Of a DNA stretch of 64,000 nt, positions 24,530 to 35,350 are shown in pieces. This DNA comes from Trema orientale. Lineage: Eukaryota; Streptophyta; Magnoliopsida; Rosales; Cannabaceae. The stretch spans positions 371,873 through 435,872 of the forward strand of contig JXTC01000065.1 of the NCBI GenBank assembly GCA_002914845.1, written 5' to 3'. A program made the position numbers and the translations under genes. The number at the start of each line of letters is the position of its first letter. Within the stretch, counting starts at the first letter, position 1. Below the pieces are notes generated by a model. It was not told where the DNA came from, did not search any database, and saw only the letters and a program-made list of their open reading frames with translations.

Positions 24530-24824
24530 AGTGACGGTGGTGCATCTCAAAGCCGGTGCCACGTGGCAACTGCGGACCAAACTTCGAGTTCGAGAGCTCC
24601 ACCTCATTCCCACCCAACTACTTTTACACTTTTGCCCCCCCACCCCAAAGCACCAAACGACGCCGTCTTGGAGGTGAGACCTCCGTCCAGGCTCCGACCT
24701 CCGTCGTCGTTTTACGCCATAAAACCAGCTTGCGTTGACCTCGCATTGCGTACACGCCTCTCCAATCATTTATCGCCACGTCATCGTACGGGTTCCCGAG
24801 ATACCGGCCATCGATTACACTAGA
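24530..24824. promoter_or_regulatory. GC-rich segment with bZIP and W-box motifs beside the ERF gene
   Basis: Immediately downstream of the minus-strand ERF stop, base composition rises sharply. Seen are a palindromic G-box GCCACGTGGC near 24557, CGCCACGTCATCG near 24771 (bZIP core), and GCGTTGACC near 24732 (W-box TTGAC). It may be 3' untranslated sequence of the ERF, or a promoter for antisense or plus-strand transcription. An 86-codon plus frame at 24563 is Pro/Ser/Arg rich and unconvincing. Confidence 0.3.
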
Positions 24825-25532
24825 TTAATCTGAAAACAGCGCCGTCCAACTCCAACTCTGATCATCCGACTCGAAGCTCTCGGGTTCCGGAGCCTCTTCC
24901 GGCGCCGACTTCCTCCTCTTTCGGGTCCGACCCGTATTCTCCGGCGGGTCGGATTGCCCGGCCTCCAGCGGGAAATTCAGGATTGCTTTCCGCCCCCTCA
25001 TCTTGAACGCGGCACAGTCATAGGCCTTGGCGGCGTCCACGTCGGTGTCGAACGTCCCCAGCCAAACCCGGCTCCCTTTCCGGGTCGGGTCACGGATCTC
25101 CGCGGCGAACTTCCCCCACGGCCTCCGCCGGACTCCCCTGTAGTGCCTTCCCTCGCCGGAGTACTCCGTCGTCTTCTGAGACGGCGACTTCGAGACGACG
25201 AAAGATCCCGGCGACGCTAAGTCGATAAGGTCGGTTTCGGATTTGGGTTCCAAAATCAAGTCCGGGAAGTGATCTGGGTCGTGGGTAATCGGGTTCGAAA
25301 CGGGGGAATTGGAGTCGGATTCGGATTGGGAGTACTCGGGTTTGACGGGTTGGAGCTGATAGGAGGAACACGTGGTGGTAGAGGTAGAGGTAGAGGTAGA
25401 GGTAGTGGTAGCGAGTTTTGGGGTGTAATTAGAGGCACTCAAAGTGGTAATGAAGGCATCTGTAGAGGTAAAGTCACCTAGGAGATGTTGCCGAATCAGT
25501 TCTAGAGTTGAGAATTCGTCTACTTCTTCCAT
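24825..25532 (-). CDS. AP2/ERF group IX transcription factor (B-3), short type
   Basis: Intronless 235-aa protein. [15 protein letters not shown] segment at residues 8-21 is the N-terminal motif typical of group IXb proteins such as ERF5, ERF6 and ERF104. The AP2 domain spans about 129-188 ([40 protein letters not shown]) with the Ala and Asp of ERF-type GCC-box binders (AAEIRD). A basic RTRKRRK cluster follows, likely nuclear localisation, and an acidic aromatic end [10 protein letters not shown]. Residues 42-54 are a Ser/Thr run encoded by a hexanucleotide-like repeat near 25374-25412. Group IX ERFs are stress, ethylene and jasmonate-responsive nuclear regulators. Position beside PFK suggests the counterpart of At5g61590 (ERF107/DEWAX); that assignment is inference from order. 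The MAPK-site tail of the neighbour at 30321 is missing here. A TATA-like stretch lies near 25594-25610. Confidence 0.92.
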   Translation of the reverse strand: MEEVDEFSTLELIRQHLLGDFTSTDAFITTLSASNYTPKLATTTSTSTSTSTTTCSSYQLQPVKPEYSQSESDSNSPVSNPITHDPDHFPDLILEPKSETDLIDLASPGSFVVSKSPSQKTTEYSGEGRHYRGVRRRPWGKFAAEIRDPTRKGSRVWLGTFDTDVDAAKAYDCAAFKMRGRKAILNFPLEAGQSDPPENTGRTRKRRKSAPEEAPEPESFESDDQSWSWTALFSD

Positions 25533-26281
25533 TTTTTTTTTTTTTTTTCTGTTGTTGTTAATCTTCTCAAGTTGATGCTAGCAAAGAAACTCAAGGACTA
25601 TATATATTTATATTAGGGTACATGTATGTATAATATAGTGTGTGTGTGTATGTATTTATATATATGAACATTGGCACGCAGAAACAGATTCTGATTATGT
25701 CCAATCATAGAAATCGACATCAAATTTAATGCGAAACCAAACTAAAGACACCGGGGGCTTAACTAGCTAGCTAAAATTACGTATTAATTCTATATATACA
25801 CGGTTTTCACTCTGATGCTTTTGCAACATATCTGATCAATTCTCAAATTGAATTGTATTTTATAAGTAAGAAAGAGACGTAAAGCACATTTTTATTTATT
25901 ATTTAAAAGAAAAAAGAAAAAAGAAGAGACGTAAGCACTTCCCCTCATTACAAAAATGAAGTAATGAACAAACTTATCTAGCTCTAGTTGTCCGCTAGTG
26001 GGTTTGACATTATTCATCAACGTAACGTGGGACCAATGGCAAAATGACATACACATAACAAACAAGGATTTTTGCAAGTAAACATTTCTATATATATATA
26101 TATAGTTTTTTTGTTTCTCTAAAAATTTAAATTCCATTTTTAGAGGTTTTTTTTTTTCGTCTTGAACTATATGTAGTTTGTATCAGTAATACTTTGCCAC
26201 ATGGTATACAAGGGAAAAAGGTAGAAATTGGACAATGACTTCAAATGTTGTCAAAATGCGCGCTTAACTAAAATGGGTATA
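25533..26281. other. Upstream region of the short ERF gene, with a duplicated block
   Basis: The 5' flank of the minus-strand ERF contains TATATATTTATATTA at 25596-25612 as a likely TATA region. At 26024-26090 a block GTGGGACCAAT..AAAATGACA..ATAACAAACAAGG..TTTTGCAAGT recurs in diverged form at 26783-26856 (same strand). No gene. Confidence 0.45.
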
Positions 26282-26616
26282 CCACCGATGGGGGTGGTTT
26301 GATGATAAGGTGGTAACAAGTAGAAATAGAGATCGTGAGTTTGAATCTTGGTAACTCTTTTGGGAGTGTTAGATGTGAAGGATTATTTCCTGTCATTTCA
26401 GAATTTGATGGATTAGAGTGTCCACATTTACACCATATGTATGTCTTACCAAAAATTACATTCGGTGGGGCTAGGATGACGCGTCACCCAATGGGATAAG
26501 ACTCGCCCGAAGGATTCTCAGCGAATATTTCTGTTAGCGGGTTGAAAGCTCCTATCGTCACGCTCAGAGAGAGATATCACTCTAATCGTCCTATTCCTCC
26601 TTGTGAAAAAAAGCAA
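26282..26616 (+). mobile_element. tRNA-derived SINE (older copy)
   Basis: The B-box-like GAGTTTGAATC is at 26337-26347 with an A-box-like TTTGATGATAAGGTGG about 35 bp before. The 3' part (GAAAGCTCCTATCGTCACG ... CCTATTCCTCC, then A-rich) resembles the 3' part of the SINE at 47720-47966. A 7-bp repeat GGGTATA flanks it (26275-26281, 26617-26623). The internal 150 bp differ from the other copy, so the family is shared mainly in the tail. Confidence 0.55.
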
Positions 26617-29168
26617 GGGTATATTGTAAAGCCAATCATTTATTTTTATTTTTTATTTATTCTTTTTCATATTATAAATGACAAAGTGAAACACTCTATA
26701 CATTGAACGTAAAAATGAGCAAAGCCCTCAATTTAATTAATACCTTAGCCCTATGGCATATATAAATATATATTTATATATAAGGTGGGACCAATATGGA
26801 AAAACGACACGGAAGGGATATATAACAAAGAAGGTTTTGCAAGTGGGCATAAAAGGTGGACCTATAACAATGCAACTAATTAATAAGCTTCATATCAATT
26901 TAATAAATTTTGTGACCCTACATACTATAAGCTATGAAAGGCTGTTGTCACAAAGTCGGAGCTGTCATGGATCCAAAACAACTAATCCGGGACATATCAT
27001 AATATCCGAACTCGAGCAATTGGGACTAGCACAGTAATCCATACGTGGCATAGTACAATATACTTAAAGTATTTAGTTTGGTAATTATCTAATAATTTTT
27101 CAATTTATGGAACCAATTATTAAAGTACCTCTGATTTTTCTGATCATATTTTTAGTTATCTTGCTATATAGAAAACAAACATTATCGTCGATCGCGTCCA
27201 TTCCTGTCCGTGTGTGTACAGATATATAATCACGTTCGATCTAGTAAGCTCTACAATATTCAAACATATACATTGAGAAATATATATATATATACACACA
27301 TTCACATATAGGTGAAAAATATCAAAGTGGTGTGTGTAAACAAGCTGTACATATTACACTACTATACAATTAGCTGAAATTCAAATCGTTTGACTTGTTA
27401 CGATGGAGTTGAATTGAAGAGATTACCTAAATATCTCGTTTAGACAATAGTTTAATATATATTTTCGACCTCCCGCGCACCCTGCTCACCATTTTGAGCC
27501 TTTTGTTTTTGTCAAACAGCTGGAACGTTACAACTTGAACTTTGTCATATCATTGACAAAATTTCCTTTTTTGAAAAAAAAATATATAAAGAAAATAATT
27601 ATAAAAGTAAAAAGAGGACCGACGACCGGCGTCTCCTTTTAGCAAAATGTTTGTCAAAGTGGGATACGGCCGGTCAAACTGAAAGTAGTTAATTAATTTT
27701 TTTTGAAAAAATCAGATTTGTGGACCATGCATGCATGGGTACTAATTATTATAGCTGTAAAAAATAAATATAAAAACTCCTCTAATTTTATCCTACTTTT
27801 GGCCAAGTGAATAAGCATTAAAACATACCATTTTACACTCCATTCCAAATTAATTAAGTGATTCAAATTGAAGAAGAAATTTCTAGCACATGCTTGTTGA
27901 TATGTCACTCTTCTCGGTTATATATTGAGAGCGTAGCTAATTAATTTGTTGCATGCTTAAGTTTGCTGTAACTCATCAATAGGCTCAGATGTATTAGCTA
28001 CTCCAGCATGTAACATAAGCATAATTCGAGTTCAAACTTTACGGCCCTAACAAAATTATGTAATATGTAGTGGATCGGCATCCAAATTAAATATTAAATT
28101 TAAGGAGGGTGAGTCTGATTATTTTACATTTATTTTTTGAAAAAAGTTACAAACCCAAGTAAGAAAAATCTTTCCTTAATTTTGTGTCAAATTCCCTTTG
28201 TGAAAGCACAAATATCAAATTCCCTTTGTGAAAGCATAAATAAACCCTTAAATGTCGATGAGTAATAAAAATAGATAACCTTAGACATTTGCGAGACCAA
28301 TTAATGGAATTTGACACAAAAGTTAGGTTTTTATAGTCCCACGAAATTCCAAACCACGTATCAGATCTCTGACAGACCAATATATTTGACATATAGCAGC
28401 TATATATAGCCATTGCGAGACCAATTAATTGTAAAGATAAAACCTATGCGTGAAAGATCGACTAGCCGTATCTGTAGCCGTTTCAGTCGGTTATTCTTGT
28501 TTGGGAATTCACAGCCAAAGTTGAGTTTTTGGGCGGCACAGCCACTAAGATTTTCCTCTCATTAAAAGTCTATGCGTTTTGCATAACATCAGCAGGAGGA
28601 TTCTTTTTTTTTTTTTGGGACCCATACTATATGTTTATATGTCAAATTCTTAGTTTTGTTAATATGTCAAGCTAATTATCTTATTTTTAATGACAAACTT
28701 AATTTTGTTTGTGTGTATTCATATAATTCTTATAACTGTAGAGAATAGTGGTTTAATAAATTAATTCGGTATTGGAACTAATTAGGTGCCATTATAATAA
28801 GAAGGTAATTAAAGTACACACGTACGATGGGGAAAGAGCTCGTGTAAAGTCAAGACGAATTTATAATGTACTTATCATCTAATTATTGTTTTTTTTTTTG
28901 AAAATATCTAATTATTGTTTTAAAAGAGATATTATATATTATTAGTTTTTCTCAAAATCTTAGGCTAATTCTGTTTGTATATATAACAAGGAGGTAAACT
29001 ATATATATATACATATGCATATCAATAGTAATTGTGTTACACTATTAATATTGATGAACTAATTAGTACTACTAGCTAGCGATCAAGCTCAAGAGAAGAA
29101 GCAAATACTAGCAGCATCATATTGTTATCCTGGACCAGATTCCGAAGCAATGTTGCTCATTCGTTTCG
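26617..29168. other. ERF-ERF intergenic DNA, no gene
   Basis: About 2.5 kb without a supportable gene. It contains a short direct repeat TCAAATTCCCTTTGTGAAAG (28188 and 28217) and GCGAGACCAATTAAT twice (about 28289 and 28414). The 88-codon minus frame over this region has no recognisable family. Probably long-range regulatory DNA and decayed repeats. Confidence 0.5.
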
Positions 29169-29340
29169 AGCAATGTTATGAGACACTGGTGGTACCCATC
29201 ACTACAATAACATATCTATATGTCACTGAATGATTTAATTAATAAACTGGGTCCCATGTGAGTCAACCTGAATTATAATTATGATTAGCCAATGATAGAC
29301 TGATATATCATTGTAGTGCTGAGCACCAATGATGTTCCTT
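29169..29340. mobile_element. Short inverted-repeat element (MITE, family uncertain)
   Basis: The left arm contains ACACTGGTGGTACCCATCAC then TACAATAACATAT; the reverse complement of the right arm gives CATTGGTGCTCAGCACTACA then ATGATATAT. The shared ends and 170-bp size indicate a MITE. The target duplication was not resolved. Confidence 0.5.
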
Positions 29341-30320
29341 ATCATTATTCATTTTAATAAAGAAAATAATAGCACTGTTCTCTTGGTTTGTGCTGTCTTG
29401 TTGAGAAACTTGAATAAATTGCAGTTGCTTCACTATCATGATTGAAGACGTACGACTCCTGTATCTGAGAAACAGTAACTAAAAAAGTGCTTCTAGAATG
29501 AACTTTTTTCCCCCCCTTTTTTCTACAGTATAGTAATTAAGATCGATATAAAGTTTTGATTAAAGCAGAGTGAAAGATATTTCAGATATTAAGTATTGCT
29601 TTTGTTAATATATACATCTCTCTAGCAAGAGAGCGAAAACAAATGATATCAACGAAAGTAATGCATGTCACTTATATTATACAGGTCATTAATTCTTGTA
29701 ACGGATGCATACCATTAAGAAAAGTAACCAAATGCAAGATATAAAATTATAAAAAAGAAAAAGAAAAACCAAATGCAATATAGAAATAATATCTTCACCA
29801 GCCTAATAGTTAATATATATTTGGTTTCATACGCAAGCTAAGAGAAGTGTAATTCCAGCAAAATCCCAAGATATGTGTCTCACGATAATCAAGAGGACAA
29901 GAAGGTTTCCATATTTTTCATTATTAACTTCGTGGGCTTTTGTTTTTTTTTTTTTGCTCTAGAATTAACTTCGTGGGCATTAGGAAAAGGTAACTGAATG
30001 TGATCACTGCATACGCATATATTATAATTGAGAATTGACAAATAATAGAAGTAAGGGATTAAAGTACATTATATATCATTATCATAATAAACGAATAAAC
30101 AAATTCAATCCTCAACCATACTGTGCTTACATCATAGTCCACAGACTTTAAGCCTTTTGTAGCTCCTGTAGTTCTAAAAATAAAAGAACAGATACAATAT
30201 TTCATATGTCATCATATTGCAAATACCTCTCATATACGTACATATATACATTTTAAACCCAACCAAGAAAAGAAAAAGAAAAAAAGAAACCCTAACGACT
30301 GAACCTTTGACTTTTCTTGC
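29341..30320. other. 3' flank of the long ERF gene, no gene
   Basis: AT-rich DNA; nothing coding supported. The last 200 bp before 30320 are probably the 3' untranslated region of the minus-strand ERF. Confidence 0.5.
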
Positions 30321-31238
30321 TTAGATAACCATAAGTTGAGAATATCCAAAAGAAGGGTGAGGAGACATGGGTGATAACGGAGGCACTGTAAAAATGCCCT
30401 TAACATCTTTACTGTCCCAAACTGACGTCCAACTTGACGGCGTTAAAGGGCAAATTGCACCATTTCCGTTACCGTTAGTAGTCTCCGTCGACGAGCTCAT
30501 CACCTCCTGATCGGACGTCGTCGACGTCTCCGTTAAAGTCGACGACGTTTCTTCCTTCTTCAACTCCTTCCCCTCGCTCACATCCTCATCCCCTTCTCTC
30601 CCCCTTTTCCGGTCACCGCCACTCGCCGGCGCGTGCACTTCACTCTTCGGAGCCGGCGTCTTCCCGGCCTCCAGCGGGAAATTCAGTATCGCTTTGCTAC
30701 CGCGCATCCTGAAGGCGGCGCGGTCGTAAGCTCTGGCGGCTTCGATGGCGGTGTCGAATGTCCCGAGCCACACCCGGGAGCCGCGGCGGTTAGGGTCGCG
30801 AATCTCCGCCGCGAACTTCCCCCACGGACGCTTCCTTACGCCCCGGTAGTGCCTGCTATCAGGAGGGCTAGAAGAAGCACTAGCCGTCGCCGGAACCGGA
30901 GCCGGCACCGACGCCGGCACCGGAGAGATCGAGCATAAGCCTGCCGGTGGTATCGCCACGTTTATCGTGGGGCGGCGCTGTTTCAAACTCGAGGGTTTCG
31001 GCGGTTTCGGGTAGGGTTTGGTTTCGAACTCGAAGCCATGATCATCATGAGTTTCTTCTTCCTTTGGCACTTTGAACCATTTGTTATGACCGTTATTGTC
31101 CGAGACAGAATTAGGTTGTTGGGGGATTTGGGCCGTACAGAGGTTGAGGCCGTTGATAAAGCTGTCCATGGAAGCAAAATCATTCAGAAGATGTTGCCTT
31201 ATTAGCTCTAAAGTAGAAGCTTCGCCTTCTAGAGCCAT
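30321..31238 (-). CDS. AP2/ERF group IXb transcription factor (ERF104/ERF5/ERF6 type) with MAPK-site tail
   Basis: Intronless 305-aa protein. [14 protein letters not shown] at 8-21 is the group IXb N-terminal motif, shared with the ERF at 24825. The AP2 domain at about 129-188 reads [19 protein letters not shown] .. WLGTFDT .. [14 protein letters not shown], with the ERF-type Ala and Asp. A basic DRKRGRE stretch follows near 209-215. The C-terminus has [12 protein letters not shown] (264-275) and [13 protein letters not shown] (286-298), the proline-directed Ser sites that MAP kinases phosphorylate in ERF104 and ERF6. It is a nuclear GCC-box activator in ethylene, defence and cold or oxidative stress responses (family knowledge). 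The pair at 24.8 and 30.3 kb is in the same orientation with co-linear motifs, so it arose by tandem duplication. The coding region is far more GC-rich than its flanks. Confidence 0.95.
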   Translation of the reverse strand: MALEGEASTLELIRQHLLNDFASMDSFINGLNLCTAQIPQQPNSVSDNNGHNKWFKVPKEEETHDDHGFEFETKPYPKPPKPSSLKQRRPTINVAIPPAGLCSISPVPASVPAPVPATASASSSPPDSRHYRGVRKRPWGKFAAEIRDPNRRGSRVWLGTFDTAIEAARAYDRAAFRMRGSKAILNFPLEAGKTPAPKSEVHAPASGGDRKRGREGDEDVSEGKELKKEETSSTLTETSTTSDQEVMSSSTETTNGNGNGAICPLTPSSWTSVWDSKDVKGIFTVPPLSPMSPHPSFGYSQLMVI

Positions 31239-31420
31239 GATAATATGATATGTATTATATTAATTAGTGTAGTATTCGATTAAGTTTGAGGGAGTTAGAG
31301 AATTAGAAAGAGAGTTTAGAAATTGAAGATGATGAGAGAAGATTGAGTAGTGAGGGAGCTGGGGGAGTGTGGAGATGTGGTATTTAAAAGGGAAGAATTT
31401 TAGTAAAGTGGAAGAGTAAA
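31239..31420 (-). promoter_or_regulatory. 5' leader and core promoter of the long ERF gene
   Basis: On the minus strand CTTTTAAATACC at about 31380-31391 is the best TATA-like box, some 140 bp before the start codon, followed by a pyrimidine-rich leader (plus-strand GA-rich 31290-31370). This is a position-based inference. Confidence 0.35.
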
Positions 31421-32351
31421 TAGGTGAGTTTCACCTCAGCTTCCTAGTTAGAGATTGGAACCAACACTCTGGCCACTTGGGGGATGGGGCTAAGCTATCC
31501 ATTACCGGTTCACTTTTGTTTTTATCTAGATTTTTTTAAATGACAATTATTATAGTGGAGGGTCCAAGTCTCCAATTTCACGTTTCCTGGCTACTTCCGG
31601 TTAAGCTATCTTTTTTGAAAGATATAAGCACTTGTAATAAAGTTTGGATGGTTTAGAACTCTAGTGTTAAAAATCTGTTGCAATCAATATTAGAATATTA
31701 TATGATCAAAACATCACGTGCTTATTAAAATTTCTTTCAATTAAGTATGTCTTGATTAACCTACTGGGTATGTTTATGTTGAAAATTTGGACTATGTAAC
31801 GTATATATAGTAATAAAATTAATATTGTAAGAATGCCTTTTGTTTGCTTATTACGGAGGAGCTGATCAAATGGTTAACTAGAACGCAGTCATAATATTCT
31901 ATTAATTAGCTGGATACATGAATAGCGCATCATCCTGACCACAGAGATACATACCACTAATAAACAATAAAAAATAAATAAGCCGCTAAGTACGCACACA
32001 CAAGTTGTGGATAGCTTGTGTGCTTATCCCAAACTAGATGTTAAGCTGTTAATTTCAGCTATAGCCTCCGAACAATGGCCAGTTATAAACTTACACTTGA
32101 ATAATGTCTTTAATCTGTCGCAGTTTTGGTCCATGAACAATACTCTTTGTTGCTAGTTTTGGCCCATGGTTACGTAGTTTAAAATTTGGGAACTAAATTG
32201 AGACAAACTTATAGTTCAATAACAAAAAATAATACTAATGGTGATAATTATATATCCAATAGACATGTATAGCACTAATAATCATACTATACACTTATAT
32301 AAAAAATCGCAGCCATGGGTTGTAGATTGCTTAATTATCCCGAATTACTAA
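31421..32351. other. Upstream intergenic DNA, no gene
   Basis: No gene. A small hairpin GCACACACAAG..CTTGTGTGC lies at about 31993-32022. Confidence 0.45.
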
Positions 32352-32711
32352 GGTCCCGTTTGTTTCAACCATTCCATTCTATTGGAATGGAAAATCTATT
32401 TGAATGGGTGTTTGTTTCAACAACTCCAAATTTTTCATTCAAATGGTCTTTTGGAATGAGTGTTTATTTCAACAATTCAGTTTTTCTATTCAGATAGTTC
32501 ATCAGTCACATCAACTATTGGAATGGGTTTTTTGTATCTTGGATGAGAATGGAGGGGAGGAGATGTTTTTGAATGGTCCATTCCAATGCTCCCATTCAAA
32601 TTACAACCCATTCTAATGTTTTTTCATTCAAATATCTCCCATTCCAATTATAACTAATTCTAAAATTTCCACTTAAATGCACCCATTCAAATAGGCGAAC
32701 CAAACGGAGCC
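32352..32711. mobile_element. PIF/Harbinger-like (Tourist-type) MITE
   Basis: It begins GGTCCCGTTTGTTTCAACC and ends GCGAACCAAACGGAGCC, so the termini are inverted copies of GG(T/C)(C/T)CCGTTTG. A 3-bp TAA flanks both sides (32349-32351, 32712-32714), the target size of PIF/Harbinger. It is about 360 bp, non-coding, and clearly homologous along its length to the intronic copy at 20135-20512. Confidence 0.85.
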
Positions 32712-33786
32712 TAAGTATTTTGTTAGCTCAATTGGGCGAAATGAAAGTGTATTTGTCTTTATTTTTTTTTTTTTAACTCGTTTGGGCCATGTGTGATTAT
32801 CCTCACCCCCTCGCGCTGGCCTAGTGACGGAAAGCTCAGCCTAATAAAGAACCTTCATAATATTGAATATTCTTGCAAGAAGAAAAAAAAAAATTGAAAA
32901 AGTAGGCCTTTTAAGCCGAACTTAACCATAGAATTTAGATTAACTGAATATGGATGATTCCACTCCAACTTGCAATCTTAGTTTAGATTAACTAAATAGA
33001 GACAGTCCAATTTGCAGCCTTAACTTGAATTTGTCTGAAGTGACATCCAAAAATTCGGCCCCATTCTAAACCAATCCCCATACTTATTACTGTTGTACGG
33101 TCAGTCGACATAAAATCATTAATATATAATATGAGAGACTCAAACATGATTTGTACAAAATCATGGATAGGTAATTCCAATAAAAGTGTATCTGTAATGC
33201 AATCAATGATGGCGATATGTTTTGCCACCAACCTATTAAATGATTGCTAATTAGATCAAAATGGAAGAGTAAAAAAATAGAGCTACGATTGATTAAAAAA
33301 AAAAGAAATAACTATGGAGTGAGCCCTTAAAATAAAGTTGTTCATTTAATATTTTACGGTGATTAGTAATAAATTTCTTTAATCAAATTGGCAAAAATAG
33401 TCTTTAGATGAGTATTCTTTCAAGGAAAAAAAAAGAGAGAGAAAAAAAAACCCTATAGCCTTTTGACTTTTGCTAATTGCCTCCTCTTAAATTTGCAATT
33501 TCGTATACGCACCTAAATTTGTACAAATATTGTATCAATTTGCCCCATTTAGCATACAATATTATAAATCTATGTATCTTATGAGGTAAAAACATGATTA
33601 TCTTAGAAATACTCTTGATTATGAGAATTTTGCTAGGTAAACGGTGTTTGGTAGGTATGTAACTATCAAAATTATCCAAATTCTTTCCCTATTAGTCTAG
33701 ATTTCGACTGTAAAAATTCTTTCAATTTATAGGGTTTATGCAAACATGAGAAATAGTTTTTAAAAAAAAATGACACTCCGTATGAC
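32712..33786. other. Intergenic DNA, no gene
   Basis: No gene supported; low-complexity AT-rich tracts and short frames only. Confidence 0.5.
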
Positions 33787-34738
33787 TTTTTAAAAAAGTT
33801 TTTTAATACAAAAACTCCCTAAACTTGATAAATTAGTAAAATTAATGATGAACTTAATTTTTTAGAGTAAAACCCACTAAAATCCCCTAATATTAATTCT
33901 TCAGAAAAAAGAAAGGTATTTTTGTTAGCTTTTTTTTTTTTAATACGATTAAGTCCTCATTATTTTATTTGTGATTTTTAAGTCCTCATTCTTATATTTT
34001 TATTTCACATTAATCCCTTTTAATTTTTTTATTCAATACTGTTGTTAATTATATTAGTACTTGTACAAAAAATGCTCATCTCGGCAGAGGTAAAATTGGA
34101 AGTAAAGGAAAATTATTATTTTTAAAAAAATTGAGTTATCATTTTCGTTCAAGATGGATGTAAGAAATTAAAAAATTTATATGGTTCTAATATATATATA
34201 CATAGATCAACTTTGGTCCAAGTATTAATATATTTAGAAGAAAGCTATATGAATAGAGTGCTAATTTTATGAGACATATATTGCCAATTTTATGTTTTGT
34301 CGTTCCAATATAGTTCTACTTTAGACCAAAATAGATCTATATTGGAACCATATAAAATTTTTCAATTTTTTTTATCCGTCTTGAATGAAAACAATAACCC
34401 AGCTCTTTTTTTTTTTAAAAAAAAAAAAATAATTTCCCTTTGTCTCCAATTTTACCCCTGAAATGAGCACATTTTGTGCAAGTGCTAATTAATAGCAATT
34501 TTGGACCAAAAAAAAAAAGAATTAACGTAAAACAAAAATATAAGAATGATGGTATAAAAGCTACAAATGAAAGAATTGGGACTTAGTCATAAACAAAAAT
34601 AACATAAACACCTTTCTTTTCTAACAGAACTAATAGTAAGGACTTCAGGGGATTTTGCTTTAAAAAATTGAGTTCAGGTTAATTTTACTACATTATTCCG
34701 AGTTCATAGGGTTTTTGTATTAAAAAGCCTTTTAAAAA
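33787..34738. mobile_element. Long-palindrome (foldback) element, about 950 bp
   Basis: The two halves are inverted repeats over most of their length. TTTTTTAATACAAAAAC at the left end pairs with GTTTTTGTATTAAAAAG at the right. AGTAAAATTAA, AAATCCCCT and AAGAAAGGT in the left arm all recur, in the right order, as reverse complements in the right arm. The centre near 34250-34290 is unpaired. No transposase is present. A related right half sits at 1-655. The target duplication was not resolved. Confidence 0.8.
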
Positions 34739-34761
34739 TAATATAAAAAATACGATCTTTG

Positions 34762-35083
34762 CAAAATAATTATTTTTCTGTACGACATTCAGTGGCATTT
34801 TTCTAAATATTTTGATAACTAAAACTAAGAAACTAATTTTGTTAGTGGAAACTAATTTAGTTTCTTGTAACCAATAATCAAATCCTAAATAAACTAATTT
34901 GAATATCGGAAACTAGAAAGCGAAAATTATTGGAAACTAGAGATAAATATTATTTAAAACTAATTTAAATTACTGAAAATCGAGAAACCAATTAAATAGA
35001 AACCAAATTGGTTTCTCGGTTTCTAGTTACCAAAATATTTAGAAAAATATCACTGAATGCCGTACAGAAAAATAATTATTTTG
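34762..35083. mobile_element. 322-bp MITE with about 55-bp terminal inverted repeats
   Basis: The left end CAAAATAATTATTTTTCTGT then ACGACATTCAGTGGCATTTTTCT is answered at the right by AGAAAAATATCACTGAATGCCGT then ACAGAAAAATAATTATTTTG, in inverted orientation. The inner part also contains inverted AGAAACTAATTT-type words. Non-coding. Flanking duplication is unclear (AT-rich surroundings). Confidence 0.85.
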
Positions 35084-35227
35084 AGAAAAAAAGAATACTT
35101 CATTATGTTCCTAAGAGGGCAAAAAAAAAAAAAAGAAGAAAAAATTAATTATTGCTTCCCCTTTTCTTTTTCTCTAAAAAAGAAAGAGAAAATATTTTAA
35201 AAAAAAGAAAAAACAGAGAGTGGCTGA

Positions 35228-35350
35228 GTTTTTTTTTTTTTTTTTAAAGAAAGGACCGAAAAATAGACTCTTAGACTTCGAACCTAAGAAGTCACAGGAA
35301 AGTAATAAAGATAGCATCAGACCACAAACCAATAAAGCAGGTCATGTTTT
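35228..35350 (-). mobile_element. Possible SINE (minus strand)
   Basis: On the minus strand a B-box-like GGTTCGAAGTC and an upstream TGGTTTGTGGTCTGATGC (A-box-like) are followed by an A tract (plus-strand T run 35230-35247). No target duplication was found, so the call is tentative. Confidence 0.35.

Noticed and set aside
30633-30938. 101-codon plus-strand frame across the ERF AP2 domain
   Set aside because: Antisense shadow of GC-rich coding sequence; the same kind of frame occurs antisense to the other ERF at 24954-25220.
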